Shown piece after piece: positions 1-8,639 of a stretch of 64,000 nucleotides of DNA. Numbering within the stretch: the first letter of the stretch is position 1; every line of letters starts with the position of its first letter. The notes below the pieces were generated by a model, which worked only from the letters and a program-made list of their open reading frames with translations, did no database searches and was not told the origin of the DNA. The stretch covers positions 20,429-84,428 of the forward strand of contig JAHLEH010000012.1 of the NCBI GenBank assembly GCA_018883545.1, written 5' to 3'. Source of the stretch: Marixanthotalea marina (GTDB taxonomy: Bacteria > Bacteroidota > Bacteroidia > Flavobacteriales > Flavobacteriaceae). Made by a program: the position numbers and the translations under genes.

Positions 1-1
1 T

Positions 2-1003
2 CCATTTCCTGTAACCGTTATTATTTCGGTACTTCTTATTTTAATCTATACATTCAAAGGCGGTGTTAAAACAGTGGTCTGGACAGACACCATACAAACA
101 TTGCTCATGCTAATTGCCTTAGTTGTTACCATTGTTTTGATTTACCAAGAAATGGGATGGGGATTGGGTGACTTTATAGGCAGCGATGCCATTAAAGCTT
201 ACGACAAAATTTTCTTTTTTGAAGATTTTTTGGCTAAAAACCACTTTTTGAAACAATTTTTCGGGGGTATGTTTATAGCCATTTGCATGACAGGCCTTGA
301 CCAGGATATGATGCAAAAAAACCTAACCTGTAGATCCTTAAAAGATGCCCAGAAAAACATGGTTTCCTTTAGCATCATATTGATGTTTGTAAATTTTGTA
401 TTCTTGCTTTTAGGCGCTTTATTATTTGTATATGCAGACACCAAAGGCATCAGTATTCCTATGGTAGATGGCACAGTAAAAACCGATTTATTATATCCAG
501 AAATTGCATTGCGTTCAAATTTAGGTTTACCTGTGGCCGTATTTTTCACTTTAGGGTTGATAGCTGCCGCCTATTCTAGTGCAGATAGTGCCTTAACTGC
601 CTTAACAACCTCTTTTTGCATTGATTTTTTGAATCTTGAAAAACGTGCTGAAAACACACAAAAACGCACCCGAAAAAAAGTTCATATTGCCATGAGCGTT
701 TTAATGGTATTGGTCATTATTTGTTTCTATTACGTTTTGGATCAAAGTGTGATTAGTGGACTTTTAACGGTAGCAGGATATACATATGGTCCACTGTTGG
801 GACTGTTTGCTTTTGGTATTTTAACAAAATTTCAATTAAAAGACCAATTAGTGCCTTACATAGCAATTGGTTCTGTGTTTTTAAGTTATTTAATAGCCAA
901 CATTCCCGCTAATTACATTGGCGGCTATAAATTTGGTTACGAATTATTGATTGTAAATGGACTAATAACGTTTATTGGACTAATACTGATTCGTAGAAAG
1001 TAG
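2..1003 (+). CDS. Sodium:solute symporter (SSS family), 5'-truncated by window edge
   Basis: The reading frame is open from the first bases of the window, so this is the C-terminal part (about 333 residues) of a longer protein; the first in-frame GTG, at position 74, is not a real start. It has about eight hydrophobic membrane segments and the small/serine-rich stretch AAAYSSADSALTALTTS typical of the SSS (Na+/solute symporter) family, with a basic cytoplasmic loop rich in Lys and Arg after it. By family knowledge it would couple Na+ entry to uptake of a sugar, amino acid or similar solute across the inner membrane; the substrate cannot be read from this fragment. Its 3' end overlaps the convergent CoA-binding gene by 24 bp. 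Confidence 0.88.
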   Translation, partial: PFPVTVIISVLLILIYTFKGGVKTVVWTDTIQTLLMLIALVVTIVLIYQEMGWGLGDFIGSDAIKAYDKIFFFEDFLAKNHFLKQFFGGMFIAICMTGLDQDMMQKNLTCRSLKDAQKNMVSFSIILMFVNFVFLLLGALLFVYADTKGISIPMVDGTVKTDLLYPEIALRSNLGLPVAVFFTLGLIAAAYSSADSALTALTTSFCIDFLNLEKRAENTQKRTRKKVHIAMSVLMVLVIICFYYVLDQSVISGLLTVAGYTYGPLLGLFAFGILTKFQLKDQLVPYIAIGSVFLSYLIANIPANYIGGYKFGYELLIVNGLITFIGLILIRRK

Positions 1004-1342
1004 CACTAAAGAACAAGCCTCTTCAAAAGGAATGTTATTTTCTTTTAGAATCTTATAAAATTCTGGGTTCTCCGCACCGGGATTGAAAATAACCCGCTTG
1101 GGCTTTAATAAAACTATATAATTGTAATACTCTTTTTGATTTTCGGCGTTCAAATACAATGTAACAGTATCAATATTTCTGAAGTTCAAGGGTTCTGTTT
1201 CAATTTTAACCCCAGCAACTTCAGCTTCTCTTTTACCAATAGCAACAACAGTGTGCCCTTGGGCAATTAATTTTTGAATGACAAAATTTGAATATCTAGC
1301 AGGATTTGAAGAGGCCCCTATAACCAATGTTTTTTTACCCAT
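980..1342 (-). CDS. CoA-binding protein, YccU-like
   Basis: A 120-residue single-domain protein. Residues 5-20 form a Rossmann-like nucleotide-binding start (LVIGASSNPARYSN), followed by alternating strands and helices with the PKRVIFNPGAENPEF segment typical of the CoA-binding/YccU family. These small proteins bind CoA or a nucleotide; their physiological role is not settled, so no pathway is assigned. The gene stands alone, convergent with the upstream symporter and overlapping its last 24 bp. The length is normal for the family. The start is the first ATG and is followed at once by the Rossmann strand, leaving no room for an alternative. Confidence 0.85.
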   Translation of the reverse strand: MGKKTLVIGASSNPARYSNFVIQKLIAQGHTVVAIGKREAEVAGVKIETEPLNFRNIDTVTLYLNAENQKEYYNYIVLLKPKRVIFNPGAENPEFYKILKENNIPFEEACSLVLLSTNQY

Positions 1343-1518
1343 ATATTCTTTAAAAAATTATTTACAAACAAAACCACTAAAAATCAAATTCTTACACAAT
1401 ATTCATTTAACAAAAATCGTTTTTAAGAGTACCAACCGCTTTGTTAGATATTTGAGTTAGTCACGCAAATTTAATATTCATAAGAGGTTTGTGTAATTGT
1501 AAATTGATTAATGGTATT

Positions 1519-1549
1519 AAAAATCCGAAGCTTCACTACTTTGGATTTT
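1519..1549 (-). terminator. Intrinsic terminator after fabH-like gene
   Basis: A stem AAATCCGAAG / CTTTGGATTT (one G-U pair) with a loop of about ten bases. It is flanked by A residues on the left, giving a U tract for minus-strand transcripts, and by a long T run on the right, so it could work in both directions. It lies just past the stop codon of the minus-strand ketosynthase. Confidence 0.7.
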
Positions 1550-1552
1550 TTT

Positions 1553-2563
1553 TTACCACTTAATCACAACACTTCCCCACGTAAAGCCACTGCCAAAGGC
1601 GGCTAAAACCACACAATCTCCTTCTTTTATTTTCCCTTCTTCCCAAGCTTCGGTTAAAGCTATTGGTATAGATGCCGCCGTAGTGTTTCCATATTTTTCT
1701 ATATTATTGAAAACCTGATTGTCACTCAATCCAAACTTCTTTTGAATGAATTGTGCTATTCTTAGATTTGCTTGGTGGGGAATTAACATATTAATGTCTT
1801 TAGGACTCAATTTATTTTTCTGCAAACCCTCCATAATCACTTCACTAAAACGAACCACCGCATTTTTAAAAACAAACTGTCCGTTCATATAAGGATAATA
1901 GCTTTCATCATTGGGGTCATTATCTGCTAAAATATCGTTCACCCAACGTTTCCCCATACCTGGCGCAATAAGGCTTAATTCTTCAGCATATTTCCCTTCA
2001 GAATGTAAATGTGTTGATAAAACACCTTTAGAAGTATCTTCTTCACGAGTTAAAACAGCAGCACCAGCCCCATCACCAAAAATAACTGAAACGCTTCGCC
2101 CACGTGTTGTTTTATCCAAGCCGTGTGAATGCAATTCACTGCCAATTACCAGCACATTTTTATACATGCCCGATTTTATAAATTGATCGGCCACCGAAAT
2201 ACCGTACACAAATCCCGAACACTGGTTTCTCACATCCAAAGCACCAACAGTTTTTATATCTAGCGCGTTTTGAACCTGTACACCGGGACCCGGAAAATAA
2301 TAATCGGGGCTCAAGGTTGCAAACACTATAAAATCAATATCATCTTTACTGATTCCTGCGCGTTCTATGGCAATTTTTGCAGCTTCAACACCCATAGTCG
2401 CCGTCGTTTCTCCAGAACCTTCTTTAACCCATCTACGTTCTTTAATACCGGTTCGCTCTTGAATCCATGTATCGCTGGTATCCATTATTTTCGATAAATC
2501 ATCATTTGTAACTACATTATCCGGCACATATTTACCTAAACCGATTATCCTAGAATTGTACAT
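1553..2563 (-). CDS. 3-oxoacyl-ACP synthase III family protein (KAS III, FabH-like)
   Basis: A thiolase-fold condensing enzyme of 336 residues from the chosen ATG (MYNSRIIGLG). All three catalytic residues are visible: Cys115 in NQCSGF, His263 in IPHQANLRIA and Asn293 in YGNTTAAS. KAS III enzymes condense an acyl-CoA starter with malonyl-ACP to begin fatty-acid synthesis. The open frame extends 16 codons further upstream, but that extension (MRIKFCILLELTKVNT) does not resemble the family and the strand that opens the fold begins at MYNS, so the later ATG is preferred. No other fatty-acid genes (rpmF, plsX, accBC) adjoin it, so this may be a paralogue with its own starter preference rather than the housekeeping FabH. 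It is a single-gene unit divergent from htpG. Confidence 0.88.
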   Translation of the reverse strand: MYNSRIIGLGKYVPDNVVTNDDLSKIMDTSDTWIQERTGIKERRWVKEGSGETTATMGVEAAKIAIERAGISKDDIDFIVFATLSPDYYFPGPGVQVQNALDIKTVGALDVRNQCSGFVYGISVADQFIKSGMYKNVLVIGSELHSHGLDKTTRGRSVSVIFGDGAGAAVLTREEDTSKGVLSTHLHSEGKYAEELSLIAPGMGKRWVNDILADNDPNDESYYPYMNGQFVFKNAVVRFSEVIMEGLQKNKLSPKDINMLIPHQANLRIAQFIQKKFGLSDNQVFNNIEKYGNTTAASIPIALTEAWEEGKIKEGDCVVLAAFGSGFTWGSVVIKW

Positions 2564-2629
2564 TGTATTTACTTTAGTTAGTTCTAGCAAAATACAAAAT
2601 TTAATCCTCAATTTTAAATATATTCAGTC

Positions 2630-2698
2630 TGTCACTATGTTAAAAAAGCATTTAAAATGTCACTTTGTCACTTTTTGTTGATTGGCATTTTTGTTGCC
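2630..2698 (+). promoter_or_regulatory. Sigma-54-like -24/-12 element with upstream TGTCAC repeats (htpG promoter)
   Basis: Positions 2682-2698 read TTGGCATTTTTGTTGCC. The GG (2684-2685) and GC (2696-2697) are separated by exactly 10 bp, as in sigma-54 -24/-12 promoters. Upstream, TGTCAC occurs three times (2630, 2658, 2666). The predicted transcript start, about 12 bp past the GC, leaves a leader of about 30 nt before the htpG ATG. No TAnnTTTG box is obvious in the same stretch. Assignment to sigma-54 is inference. Confidence 0.5.
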
Positions 2699-2740
2699 TT
2701 CTGATAACCATTAAGTTTAAAAATTAAAATCTAACATATT

Positions 2741-4651
2741 ATGACAAAAGGAAATATTAATGTTTCGGTTGAGAATATTTTTCCTCTTATTAAAAAATTC
2801 CTGTATAGTGACCACGAAATCTTTTTACGTGAGTTGATTAGTAACGCAACTGACGCAACTTTAAAATTAAAACACTTAACCAGTATTGGTGAAGCCAAGG
2901 TTGAATATGGCAGCCCTAAAATTGAAGTTAAAATTGATAAAAAAGGCAAAAAACTTCACATTATAGACCAAGGTTTGGGTATGACAGCCGAAGAAGTTGA
3001 AAAATACATTAACCAAGTGGCTTTTTCTGGCGCAGAAGAGTTTTTAGACAAGTATAAAGATTCAGCAAAAGATTCTGGCATTATAGGCCATTTTGGTTTA
3101 GGATTTTACTCAGCGTTTATGGTCGCTGGAAAAGTAGAAATAATCACTAAATCCTTTAAAGACGAACCCGCCGCACATTGGACTTGTGACGGAAGCCCCG
3201 AATTTTCTTTAGAGCCACACGATAAAACCGAAAGAGGCACAGAAATCATTCTTCATATAGCCGATGATTCTAAAGAGTTTTTGGAGGAAAGCAGAATTCG
3301 CGAGTTGCTTTTAAAATACAACAAGTTTATGCCTGTGCCAATCAAATTTGGAACTAAAGAAATAAACGATCCCGATTTTGAACCAAAAACCATCACCGAC
3401 AAAGACGGCAAGGAAACCAAAGAACCTCACAAAAAAATTACGGTTGATGACATTATAAACAATCCGAATCCGGCTTGGACCAAACAGCCAACAGATTTAA
3501 ATGATGAGGATTACAAAAACTTTTATCGCGAACTGTACCCTATGCAGTTTGAAGAACCATTATTCAACATCCACTTAAATGTTGATTATCCGTTCAACCT
3601 AACTGGAATCTTGTATTTCCCAAAATTGGGACAGGATATGAACATGCAAAAAGACCGCATACAATTATATCAAAACCAAGTATTTGTAACGGATAATGTG
3701 GAAGGTATCGTGCCAGAATTCCTAACCATGCTTCGAGGAGTTATCGATTCGCCAGACATTCCGTTAAACGTATCGCGCTCTTACTTGCAAGCTGATGGTG
3801 CTGTTAAAAAGATTTCATCTTACATCACCAGAAAAATGGCCGATAAATTAAAATCACTTTTCAACAACAACCGTGAAGATTTCGAGAAGAAATGGAATGA
3901 TATAAAAATAGTGATTGAATACGGTATGCTTTCCGAAGAAAAATTCTTTGAAAAAGCCAACGATTTCGCCTTATACCCAACAGTTGATGGCACTTACTAT
4001 ACTTACGACGAGCTATATAACAAAATAAAAGCCAACCAAACCGATAAAGATGACAAATTGGTGATTTTATATGCAGCCGATAAAGATGCGCAACACAGTT
4101 ATATTGAAGCTGCCAAAGCAAAAGGCTATGAAATATTATTGTTAGATTCGCCTATCGTTTCACATTTAATTCAGAAACTGGAAACTACAAAAGAGAACAT
4201 TTCGTTTGCTCGTGTAGATGGCGACCATATTGATAATTTAATCAAGAAAGATGATACTAAAATCTCTAAGCTATCTGACGAGCAAAAAACAGAATTGGAA
4301 ACTTTGTTGAAAGAAGTGATTCCTTCTGAAAAATTCATGGTGCAGTTGGAAGCTATGGATAGCAATGCCTCACCATTTATTATCACACAACCAGAATTTA
4401 TGCGCCGTATGAAAGAAATGCAAGCTACTGGCGGCGGTGGTATGTTTGGCATGGGCAATATGCCAGAAATGTACAATTTAGTTGTGAATACTAATTCTGA
4501 ATTGGTTGGTGAAATAATCAACACTAAAACCAAGAAAAAACAAGAACGCTTGATAAATCAAAGTTTAGATTTGGCGCGTTTGTCGCAAGGTTTGCTTAAA
4601 GGCGAAGAACTAACAAACTTCATCAAACGTAGTTATGAAATGATAAAGTAA
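2741..4651 (+). CDS. htpG: Molecular chaperone HtpG (Hsp90)
   Basis: A full-length bacterial Hsp90 of 636 residues, close to the usual 620-640. The N-terminal GHKL ATPase domain shows Glu31, Asn35 and Asp38 in LRELISNATDA, then the GLGMT and GHFGLGFYSAF (ATP-lid) motifs. The middle and dimerisation domains follow, with a short Gly/Met-rich stretch (TGGGGMFGMGNMPEM) near residue 570. It is a cytosolic ATP-dependent chaperone induced by stress. The start is the first ATG and is followed directly by the conserved INVSVENIFPLIKKF. It is transcribed alone, divergent from the ketosynthase gene, from what looks like a -24/-12 promoter, and ends in a clear intrinsic terminator. Confidence 0.97.
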   Translation: MTKGNINVSVENIFPLIKKFLYSDHEIFLRELISNATDATLKLKHLTSIGEAKVEYGSPKIEVKIDKKGKKLHIIDQGLGMTAEEVEKYINQVAFSGAEEFLDKYKDSAKDSGIIGHFGLGFYSAFMVAGKVEIITKSFKDEPAAHWTCDGSPEFSLEPHDKTERGTEIILHIADDSKEFLEESRIRELLLKYNKFMPVPIKFGTKEINDPDFEPKTITDKDGKETKEPHKKITVDDIINNPNPAWTKQPTDLNDEDYKNFYRELYPMQFEEPLFNIHLNVDYPFNLTGILYFPKLGQDMNMQKDRIQLYQNQVFVTDNVEGIVPEFLTMLRGVIDSPDIPLNVSRSYLQADGAVKKISSYITRKMADKLKSLFNNNREDFEKKWNDIKIVIEYGMLSEEKFFEKANDFALYPTVDGTYYTYDELYNKIKANQTDKDDKLVILYAADKDAQHSYIEAAKAKGYEILLLDSPIVSHLIQKLETTKENISFARVDGDHIDNLIKKDDTKISKLSDEQKTELETLLKEVIPSEKFMVQLEAMDSNASPFIITQPEFMRRMKEMQATGGGGMFGMGNMPEMYNLVVNTNSELVGEIINTKTKKKQERLINQSLDLARLSQGLLKGEELTNFIKRSYEMIK

Positions 4652-4675
4652 TTGTCATTGACTTCGTCGAATCTT

Positions 4676-4699
4676 CGATTTCCTGCGAAGGCAGGAATC
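4676..4699. repeat. Short palindromic repeat, REP-like
   Basis: TTCCTGC-GAAG-GCAGGAA forms a 7-bp perfect stem with a 4-base loop in the spacer after htpG. A related palindrome, with TTCCTG/CAGGAA outer arms and a GCAGG core, lies downstream of rpoC at 16959-16989. I recognise this as the kind of short dispersed palindrome common in intergenic DNA of many bacteria; copy number cannot be judged here. Confidence 0.5.
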
Positions 4700-4716
4700 T
4701 CATCAAATAACACTTT

Positions 4717-4746
4717 AAAACCACCATATTTCTATGGTGGTTTTTT
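4717..4746 (+). terminator. Intrinsic terminator after htpG
   Basis: AAAACCACCATA pairs with TATGGTGGTTTT around a short TTTC loop, followed by a T tract. The flanking As also allow it to act on minus-strand transcripts, though no minus-strand gene ends here. Confidence 0.85.
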
Positions 4747-4816
4747 CTTTCAAAAATATTTTTCACCCCTATAACAACCAGACAAAATATAGCTTACATT
4801 CGCGAAAAAATATCGC

Positions 4817-5428
4817 ATGAATATCGAGTCGAAAGTTCGTTTAGTTGAAGGCTTGTTCGAGCAGCTTGATGTTGAGATATCTACTTTTCAAAACCAAACC
4901 AGACTACAATGCCTAGCTGGTTGCGGCCATTGCTGTACCAACCCAACCATAGAAGCGTCTCCATTAGAATTTCTACCATGGGCCTTCCATGTTTTTTTGT
5001 TGGGCAAAGCAGAAGACACACTTAAGGAGCTGAAAAATAAAGACAAACAGTCCGTTTGCCACATATATAGTCCATTGAACCTTATAGAGAGTACCTTGGG
5101 GCGCTGTGGAGACTATAAACATCGAGGCCTTATTTGCAGACTTTTTGGTTACGCGGCTACTAGAGATAAATATGGACAACAACGCTTGGCAACCTGTAAG
5201 ATTATTAAAGAAAATCAGCTACAACATTTCCAAGAAGCTTCCGATGCTATTTCCAAAGGGCTTTATGTTCCAATGTTTACGGATTATTACATGCAACTCA
5301 ACAATATTGATTTTAAATTGGGCAATACCATTGTGCCCATTAATAAAGCCTTAAAGCTAGCTTTAGAAGAAGTCTTACAATACTACGCTTATAAGCCATT
5401 TCCTGGCAGTTTGGAGAAAATTGCTTAG
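4817..5428 (+). CDS. YkgJ-type Cys-cluster protein (putative Zn/Fe-chelating domain)
   Basis: A 203-residue cytoplasmic protein with the signature Cys pattern of the YkgJ family: Cys32, Cys36, Cys39 and Cys40 in QCLAGCGHCC, then Cys81, Cys97, Cys107 (RGLICRLFGY) and Cys127. Eight cysteines arranged this way suggest binding of an Fe-S cluster or zinc; the biochemical role of the family is unknown. A weak -7-like box (TACATTCG, 4795-4802) lies just upstream of the ATG. The gene stands between htpG and the MOSC gene without overlap and is probably monocistronic. Confidence 0.82.
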   Translation: MNIESKVRLVEGLFEQLDVEISTFQNQTRLQCLAGCGHCCTNPTIEASPLEFLPWAFHVFLLGKAEDTLKELKNKDKQSVCHIYSPLNLIESTLGRCGDYKHRGLICRLFGYAATRDKYGQQRLATCKIIKENQLQHFQEASDAISKGLYVPMFTDYYMQLNNIDFKLGNTIVPINKALKLALEEVLQYYAYKPFPGSLEKIA

Positions 5429-5528
5429 TTTTTAATTTTGAATTCGTGAAAAATTTCTTCTAATTTTACACTCACTTAAGTAGTGAGTTCAATAAAATTT
5501 TCCGTTTAAAAAGTTAATCAAGTCATTC

Positions 5529-6164
5529 ATGAAAATCACAGCCACCAATATTGCCAAACCAACCACTATTGCTTGGAATGGCAAAATAGAAACTACGGGT
5601 ATTTATAAAACCCCAACCAAAGAACCTATTTTTTTGGGAAAAGAACTTGTAAAAGGTGACGAAGTAAGTGATAAAAAGAACCATGCAGGCGAATTTAAAG
5701 CTTGTTATCTTTTTTCTGAAGATCATTACGCGTATTGGCAAAATCTTTATCCCGACTTAACCTGGAATTGGGGCATGTTTGGTGAAAATCTTACCGTAAG
5801 TGGTTTAGATGAAACTAAAATTAAGATTGGTGATATTTATAAACTAGGCTCTGCTTTAGTGCAAATAACCCAGCCTCGCGAACCTTGTTACAAATTAGGG
5901 TTAAAATTTGCAAATCAACACATTATAAAACAATTTATAGAGCACGGAAAACCTGGCACCTATGTTCGGGTTTTAGAGGAAGGTTTTGTAAAAACTGGCG
6001 ATGTTTTAACTTTGGTCAATCCTGCTAAAGACAGTTTAACAACAGCGCAATTTTATGAGCTGCTATTTACAAAAGACAAAAATCAAGACCATATAAAACA
6101 AATTTTGAATAATGATGCGTTACCCTTGCGAAAAAGAGAACGATTAAAAACCTATTTGAAGTAA
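5529..6164 (+). CDS. MOSC domain-containing protein (YiiM-like)
   Basis: 211 residues. The MOSC (molybdenum cofactor sulfurase C-terminal) fold is seen from the KDEP-like start region through HAGEFKACYLFSEDHYAYW, WGMFGENLTVSGLDE and the conserved TQPREPCYKLG with Cys120. The C-terminal 60 residues form the helical tail (YYELLFTKDK-like) found in YiiM proteins. YiiM-type proteins bind molybdenum cofactor and in E. coli take part in reducing N-hydroxylated compounds; that role is inferred by family only. It is a single gene with no Mo-cofactor genes nearby. Confidence 0.87.
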   Translation: MKITATNIAKPTTIAWNGKIETTGIYKTPTKEPIFLGKELVKGDEVSDKKNHAGEFKACYLFSEDHYAYWQNLYPDLTWNWGMFGENLTVSGLDETKIKIGDIYKLGSALVQITQPREPCYKLGLKFANQHIIKQFIEHGKPGTYVRVLEEGFVKTGDVLTLVNPAKDSLTTAQFYELLFTKDKNQDHIKQILNNDALPLRKRERLKTYLK

Positions 6165-6218
6165 CTTTTTTAGAAGGCTGGTTTTTATCTTTTCGTCTCT
6201 TTTTTGTATCTTTAAGTT

Positions 6219-6599
6219 ATGCGTAGTATCCCTAAAAAATTAAAGCTCCACCATTACAAGGATGTGTACATAATAAATGTACCAGACTCTTTTAATGATA
6301 TTTTCAAAGAAGTTGAACACTCCGAATCTTTGGTCACAACATCTTGTGTGGAATGTTGCTTAGTTTTTGTAAAAAGCAAAGAAGAATTTGTTGAGCAGAT
6401 GTACACCTTGTTCCCCAGACTACTGGACGGTTCTATCCTTTGGATTTTTTATCCCAACGCTACAACAATAAGTGAAATTTCAAAATTACATATAGAATTT
6501 GATTGGGATTTTTTAGGTGATTACCGTTTGAAACCCACAAAACTACTCACAATTGACGACACTTGGAATGCTATCAAAATAAAGAAAATCATCAGTTAA
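6219..6599 (+). CDS. DUF3052-like hypothetical protein
   Basis: 126 residues, cytoplasmic, without signal peptide. The segment LLDGSILWIFYP followed by a C-terminal IDDTWNAIKIKK resembles the DUF3052 family, in which an LW-x-x-(Y/W)P strand and a final D-x-x-W-S/N-x-x-x-(K/R) motif recur. Function is unknown. A near-consensus -7 box (TATCTTTA, 6207-6214) ends 4 bp before the ATG, so the leader would be very short. The gene lies head to tail with the DEAD-box helicase, which has its own -7 box. Confidence 0.6.
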   Translation: MRSIPKKLKLHHYKDVYIINVPDSFNDIFKEVEHSESLVTTSCVECCLVFVKSKEEFVEQMYTLFPRLLDGSILWIFYPNATTISEISKLHIEFDWDFLGDYRLKPTKLLTIDDTWNAIKIKKIIS

Positions 6600-6606
6600 A
6601 ATACGT

Positions 6607-6614
6607 TATCTTTG
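6607..6614 (+). promoter_or_regulatory. -7 box (TATCTTTG) of the DEAD-box helicase gene
   Basis: TATCTTTG matches the Bacteroidota -7 consensus TAnnTTTG exactly and lies 15 bp before the ATG at 6630. It overlaps an upstream in-frame TTG at 6612, which argues that the TTG is not the start codon. Confidence 0.6.
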
Positions 6615-6629
6615 CGTCAAATAAACTAT

Positions 6630-7871
6630 ATGTCGTTCAAAGACCTTTCATTAAACAAACCCATTTTAAAAGCTATTACGGAAGCGGGCTATGACAACCC
6701 TACCTTAGTTCAGGAAAAAACCATTCCGTTGGTATTAAATAAAAAAGATGTTATAGTTTCGGCTCAAACCGGCACCGGAAAAACCGCCGCCTTTGCCCTA
6801 CCCATTTTACAACTACTGTTCGACAAACAAGACGCTCCCAAAAGTGGCAAAAAAATAAAATCTTTAATTGTAAGTCCCACACGGGAACTTGCCATTCAAA
6901 TTGAAGAAAACTTTAAAACCTATAGTAAATATACCAACCTAAGAACTACTGTGGTTTTTGGGGGCACTTCAATAGAACCTCAAAAAGACATTTTAAAAAA
7001 AGGCGTTGATATTTTAATTGCCACACCTGGCCGCCTTTTGGATTTGCACAAGCAAGACATTGTAAACTTGGATTATGTAGAAATTTTGGTTCTGGACGAG
7101 GCCGACTTAATGTTGGATATGGGCTTTATTGACGATGTAAAAAAAATTGAACGTTTGTGCACCAATGAAAAGCAGATCTTGTTGTTTTCGGCCACTATAC
7201 CTTACAAAGTAGAACAATTGGCCAACAATATTCTGAACAATCCAGAACGTGTTGAAGTGGCTCAAAATGCGTCTATCTCAAACAACATCAATCAAGTTTT
7301 ATATTATGTTCCTAAACGGAATAAAATTGAACTTTGTTTGCATTTGTTACGAAACACCATTAAAGGCAACATTATTATTTTTAGACGCACCAAATTCGGC
7401 GTTGAAAAATTAGAACAGACTCTTCTTAAAAATGGTTACAAAGTTGAAACCATCCACGGCGATAAAAGTCAAAATTTAAGACAGGAAGCCTTACAGAAAT
7501 TCAAAAACAAAGAAGCCAAAATATTAATTGCAACCGATGTTGCTGCGCGCGGTATTGATATTGATAATTTAGATAATGTTATTAATTTTGACTTACCAAA
7601 TGTACCTGAAACTTATGTACACAGAATAGGAAGAACAGCGCGTGCGGGAAATAGCGGAACATCATACTCACTTTGCTCTGCTGATGAAAAAGCGTATGTA
7701 ACCACTATTCAACAGCTCATCCAAAATCAGATTGATGTTGTTGAAGATCATCCCTATCCACTAGATCCCAAAGCGAAACCTGAAATTCACAAATCTAAAA
7801 AAACAGGAAGCAAGTATAAAAAAGGAAGAAAAAGTACAGCTTCAAAAAAGAAAAAAAAGCGTTGGTATTAA
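6630..7871 (+). CDS. DEAD-box ATP-dependent RNA helicase
   Basis: 413 residues from the ATG (MSFKDLSLNK). The Q motif spans residues 3-32, Walker A AQTGTGKT 45-52, PTRELA 83-88, DEAD 156-159, SAT 187-189, and HRIGRTARAG 331-340. The last 30 residues are a Lys/Ser/Gly-rich basic tail, typical of RhlE/CsdA-type helicases, that probably aids RNA binding. Such enzymes remodel structured RNA in ribosome assembly or mRNA decay. An upstream TTG would add MRQINY, but it overlaps the -7 box, so the ATG is chosen. It is monocistronic and convergent with the downstream dipeptidase gene (18 bp apart, no clear terminator between). Confidence 0.93.
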   Translation: MSFKDLSLNKPILKAITEAGYDNPTLVQEKTIPLVLNKKDVIVSAQTGTGKTAAFALPILQLLFDKQDAPKSGKKIKSLIVSPTRELAIQIEENFKTYSKYTNLRTTVVFGGTSIEPQKDILKKGVDILIATPGRLLDLHKQDIVNLDYVEILVLDEADLMLDMGFIDDVKKIERLCTNEKQILLFSATIPYKVEQLANNILNNPERVEVAQNASISNNINQVLYYVPKRNKIELCLHLLRNTIKGNIIIFRRTKFGVEKLEQTLLKNGYKVETIHGDKSQNLRQEALQKFKNKEAKILIATDVAARGIDIDNLDNVINFDLPNVPETYVHRIGRTARAGNSGTSYSLCSADEKAYVTTIQQLIQNQIDVVEDHPYPLDPKAKPEIHKSKKTGSKYKKGRKSTASKKKKKRWY

Positions 7872-7889
7872 AATAGGCGTTTTAAAAAA

Positions 7890-8567
7890 TCATTCAATAA
7901 CAAAATCAAAATACGTTTCGGGAAAAGGTTCTTCATTTAAAGTATAATGCCACCATTCTTGATAAAAATTTACAAACCCATGCTTTTGCATTACACGTTT
8001 CAACAATTGTCTATTTGCTTTCTGGTCTTCATTAATGCCGTCATAATCCGTCCAAGATCTACTTCCAAAAAAATCATAAATACCCCCCATATCCAATGGT
8101 TCGTTGGTATTGGCATTTACTATGGTTAAATCGACCGTACTACCTCGGCTATGACCGGATTTTGATGCTATGTAACCTTCTTTGAACAAATCTTTTTTTA
8201 GGATATCGGGATAAAACCTTTTTTTATTTATTGTGTCATTTATACTTTTCGCCCAGCGCATAAAATGATTTACCGCCTGCTGGGGTCTATAACCATCGTA
8301 AACCTGTAAACACATATTATTTTTTAATAATTCTTCTTGAACTAATTTTAATGCCGTTGCTGCTTTTTCTGTTAAAATAAGTTTATTGGAATGATAGCCA
8401 TCAATCTGGGTTCCAACAAAATTATTATCCGTAAAATAGCGTAACTCTACATTTAAATCTGGAATAATATCTTCAGCATACACAAAACCCTCAGGCAACT
8501 GTGCCAATGAAAATAAGCCGACTAGGAAAAAAAAGCAACAAATGTAGTACTTAGTGAATTTCATCAT
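7890..8567 (-). CDS. D-alanyl-D-alanine dipeptidase, VanX/DdpX family (peptidase M15D)
   Basis: 225 residues with an N-terminal signal peptide (hydrophobic residues 8-22, probable cleavage after LAQ), so the enzyme is exported. The VanX catalytic set is intact: Arg94 in DGYRPQ, His139 and Asp146 in SGHSRGSTVD, Glu204 and His207 in EWWHY. The Zn2+ enzyme hydrolyses D-Ala-D-Ala. In this context, with no vanA/vanH ligase, it more likely scavenges peptidoglycan-derived dipeptide in the periplasm than confers glycopeptide resistance. Two adjacent ATGs open the frame; either may be used. It is a single-gene unit, and a minus-strand terminator lies 45 bp upstream of its start, isolating it from whatever is transcribed beyond. 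Confidence 0.9.
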   Translation of the reverse strand: MMKFTKYYICCFFFLVGLFSLAQLPEGFVYAEDIIPDLNVELRYFTDNNFVGTQIDGYHSNKLILTEKAATALKLVQEELLKNNMCLQVYDGYRPQQAVNHFMRWAKSINDTINKKRFYPDILKKDLFKEGYIASKSGHSRGSTVDLTIVNANTNEPLDMGGIYDFFGSRSWTDYDGINEDQKANRQLLKRVMQKHGFVNFYQEWWHYTLNEEPFPETYFDFVIE

Positions 8568-8608
8568 AGTAGCTAATTTATGAAATTAATTGATGAAAAA
8601 TAAAGGCA

Positions 8609-8639
8609 CAAAAAAACCGAGTTCCCTCAAACTCGGTTT
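8609..8639 (-). terminator. Intrinsic terminator facing minus strand, without an annotated gene upstream
   Basis: AAACCGAGTT (8614-8623) pairs with AACTCGGTTT (8630-8639) around CCCTCA. On the minus strand the stem is followed by a run of seven U; on the plus strand the run is broken (TTTCTTC). It therefore ends a minus-strand transcript that must begin in the gene-free stretch to its right. Confidence 0.75.

Noticed and set aside
199..549. A 116-codon minus-strand frame in the symporter gene
   Set aside because: Antisense shadow of membrane-helix codons; no start signal or family resemblance.
1278..1460. A 60-codon plus-strand frame across the start of the CoA-binding gene
   Set aside because: It overlaps the certain minus-strand gene, shows no domain and has a composition typical of random AT-rich DNA.
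7890..8567. Vancomycin-resistance vanX
   Set aside because: The catalytic residues match, but there is no vanH, vanA or vanRS-like gene nearby and the protein has a signal peptide, whereas VanX of resistance clusters is cytoplasmic; a periplasmic scavenging role fits better.
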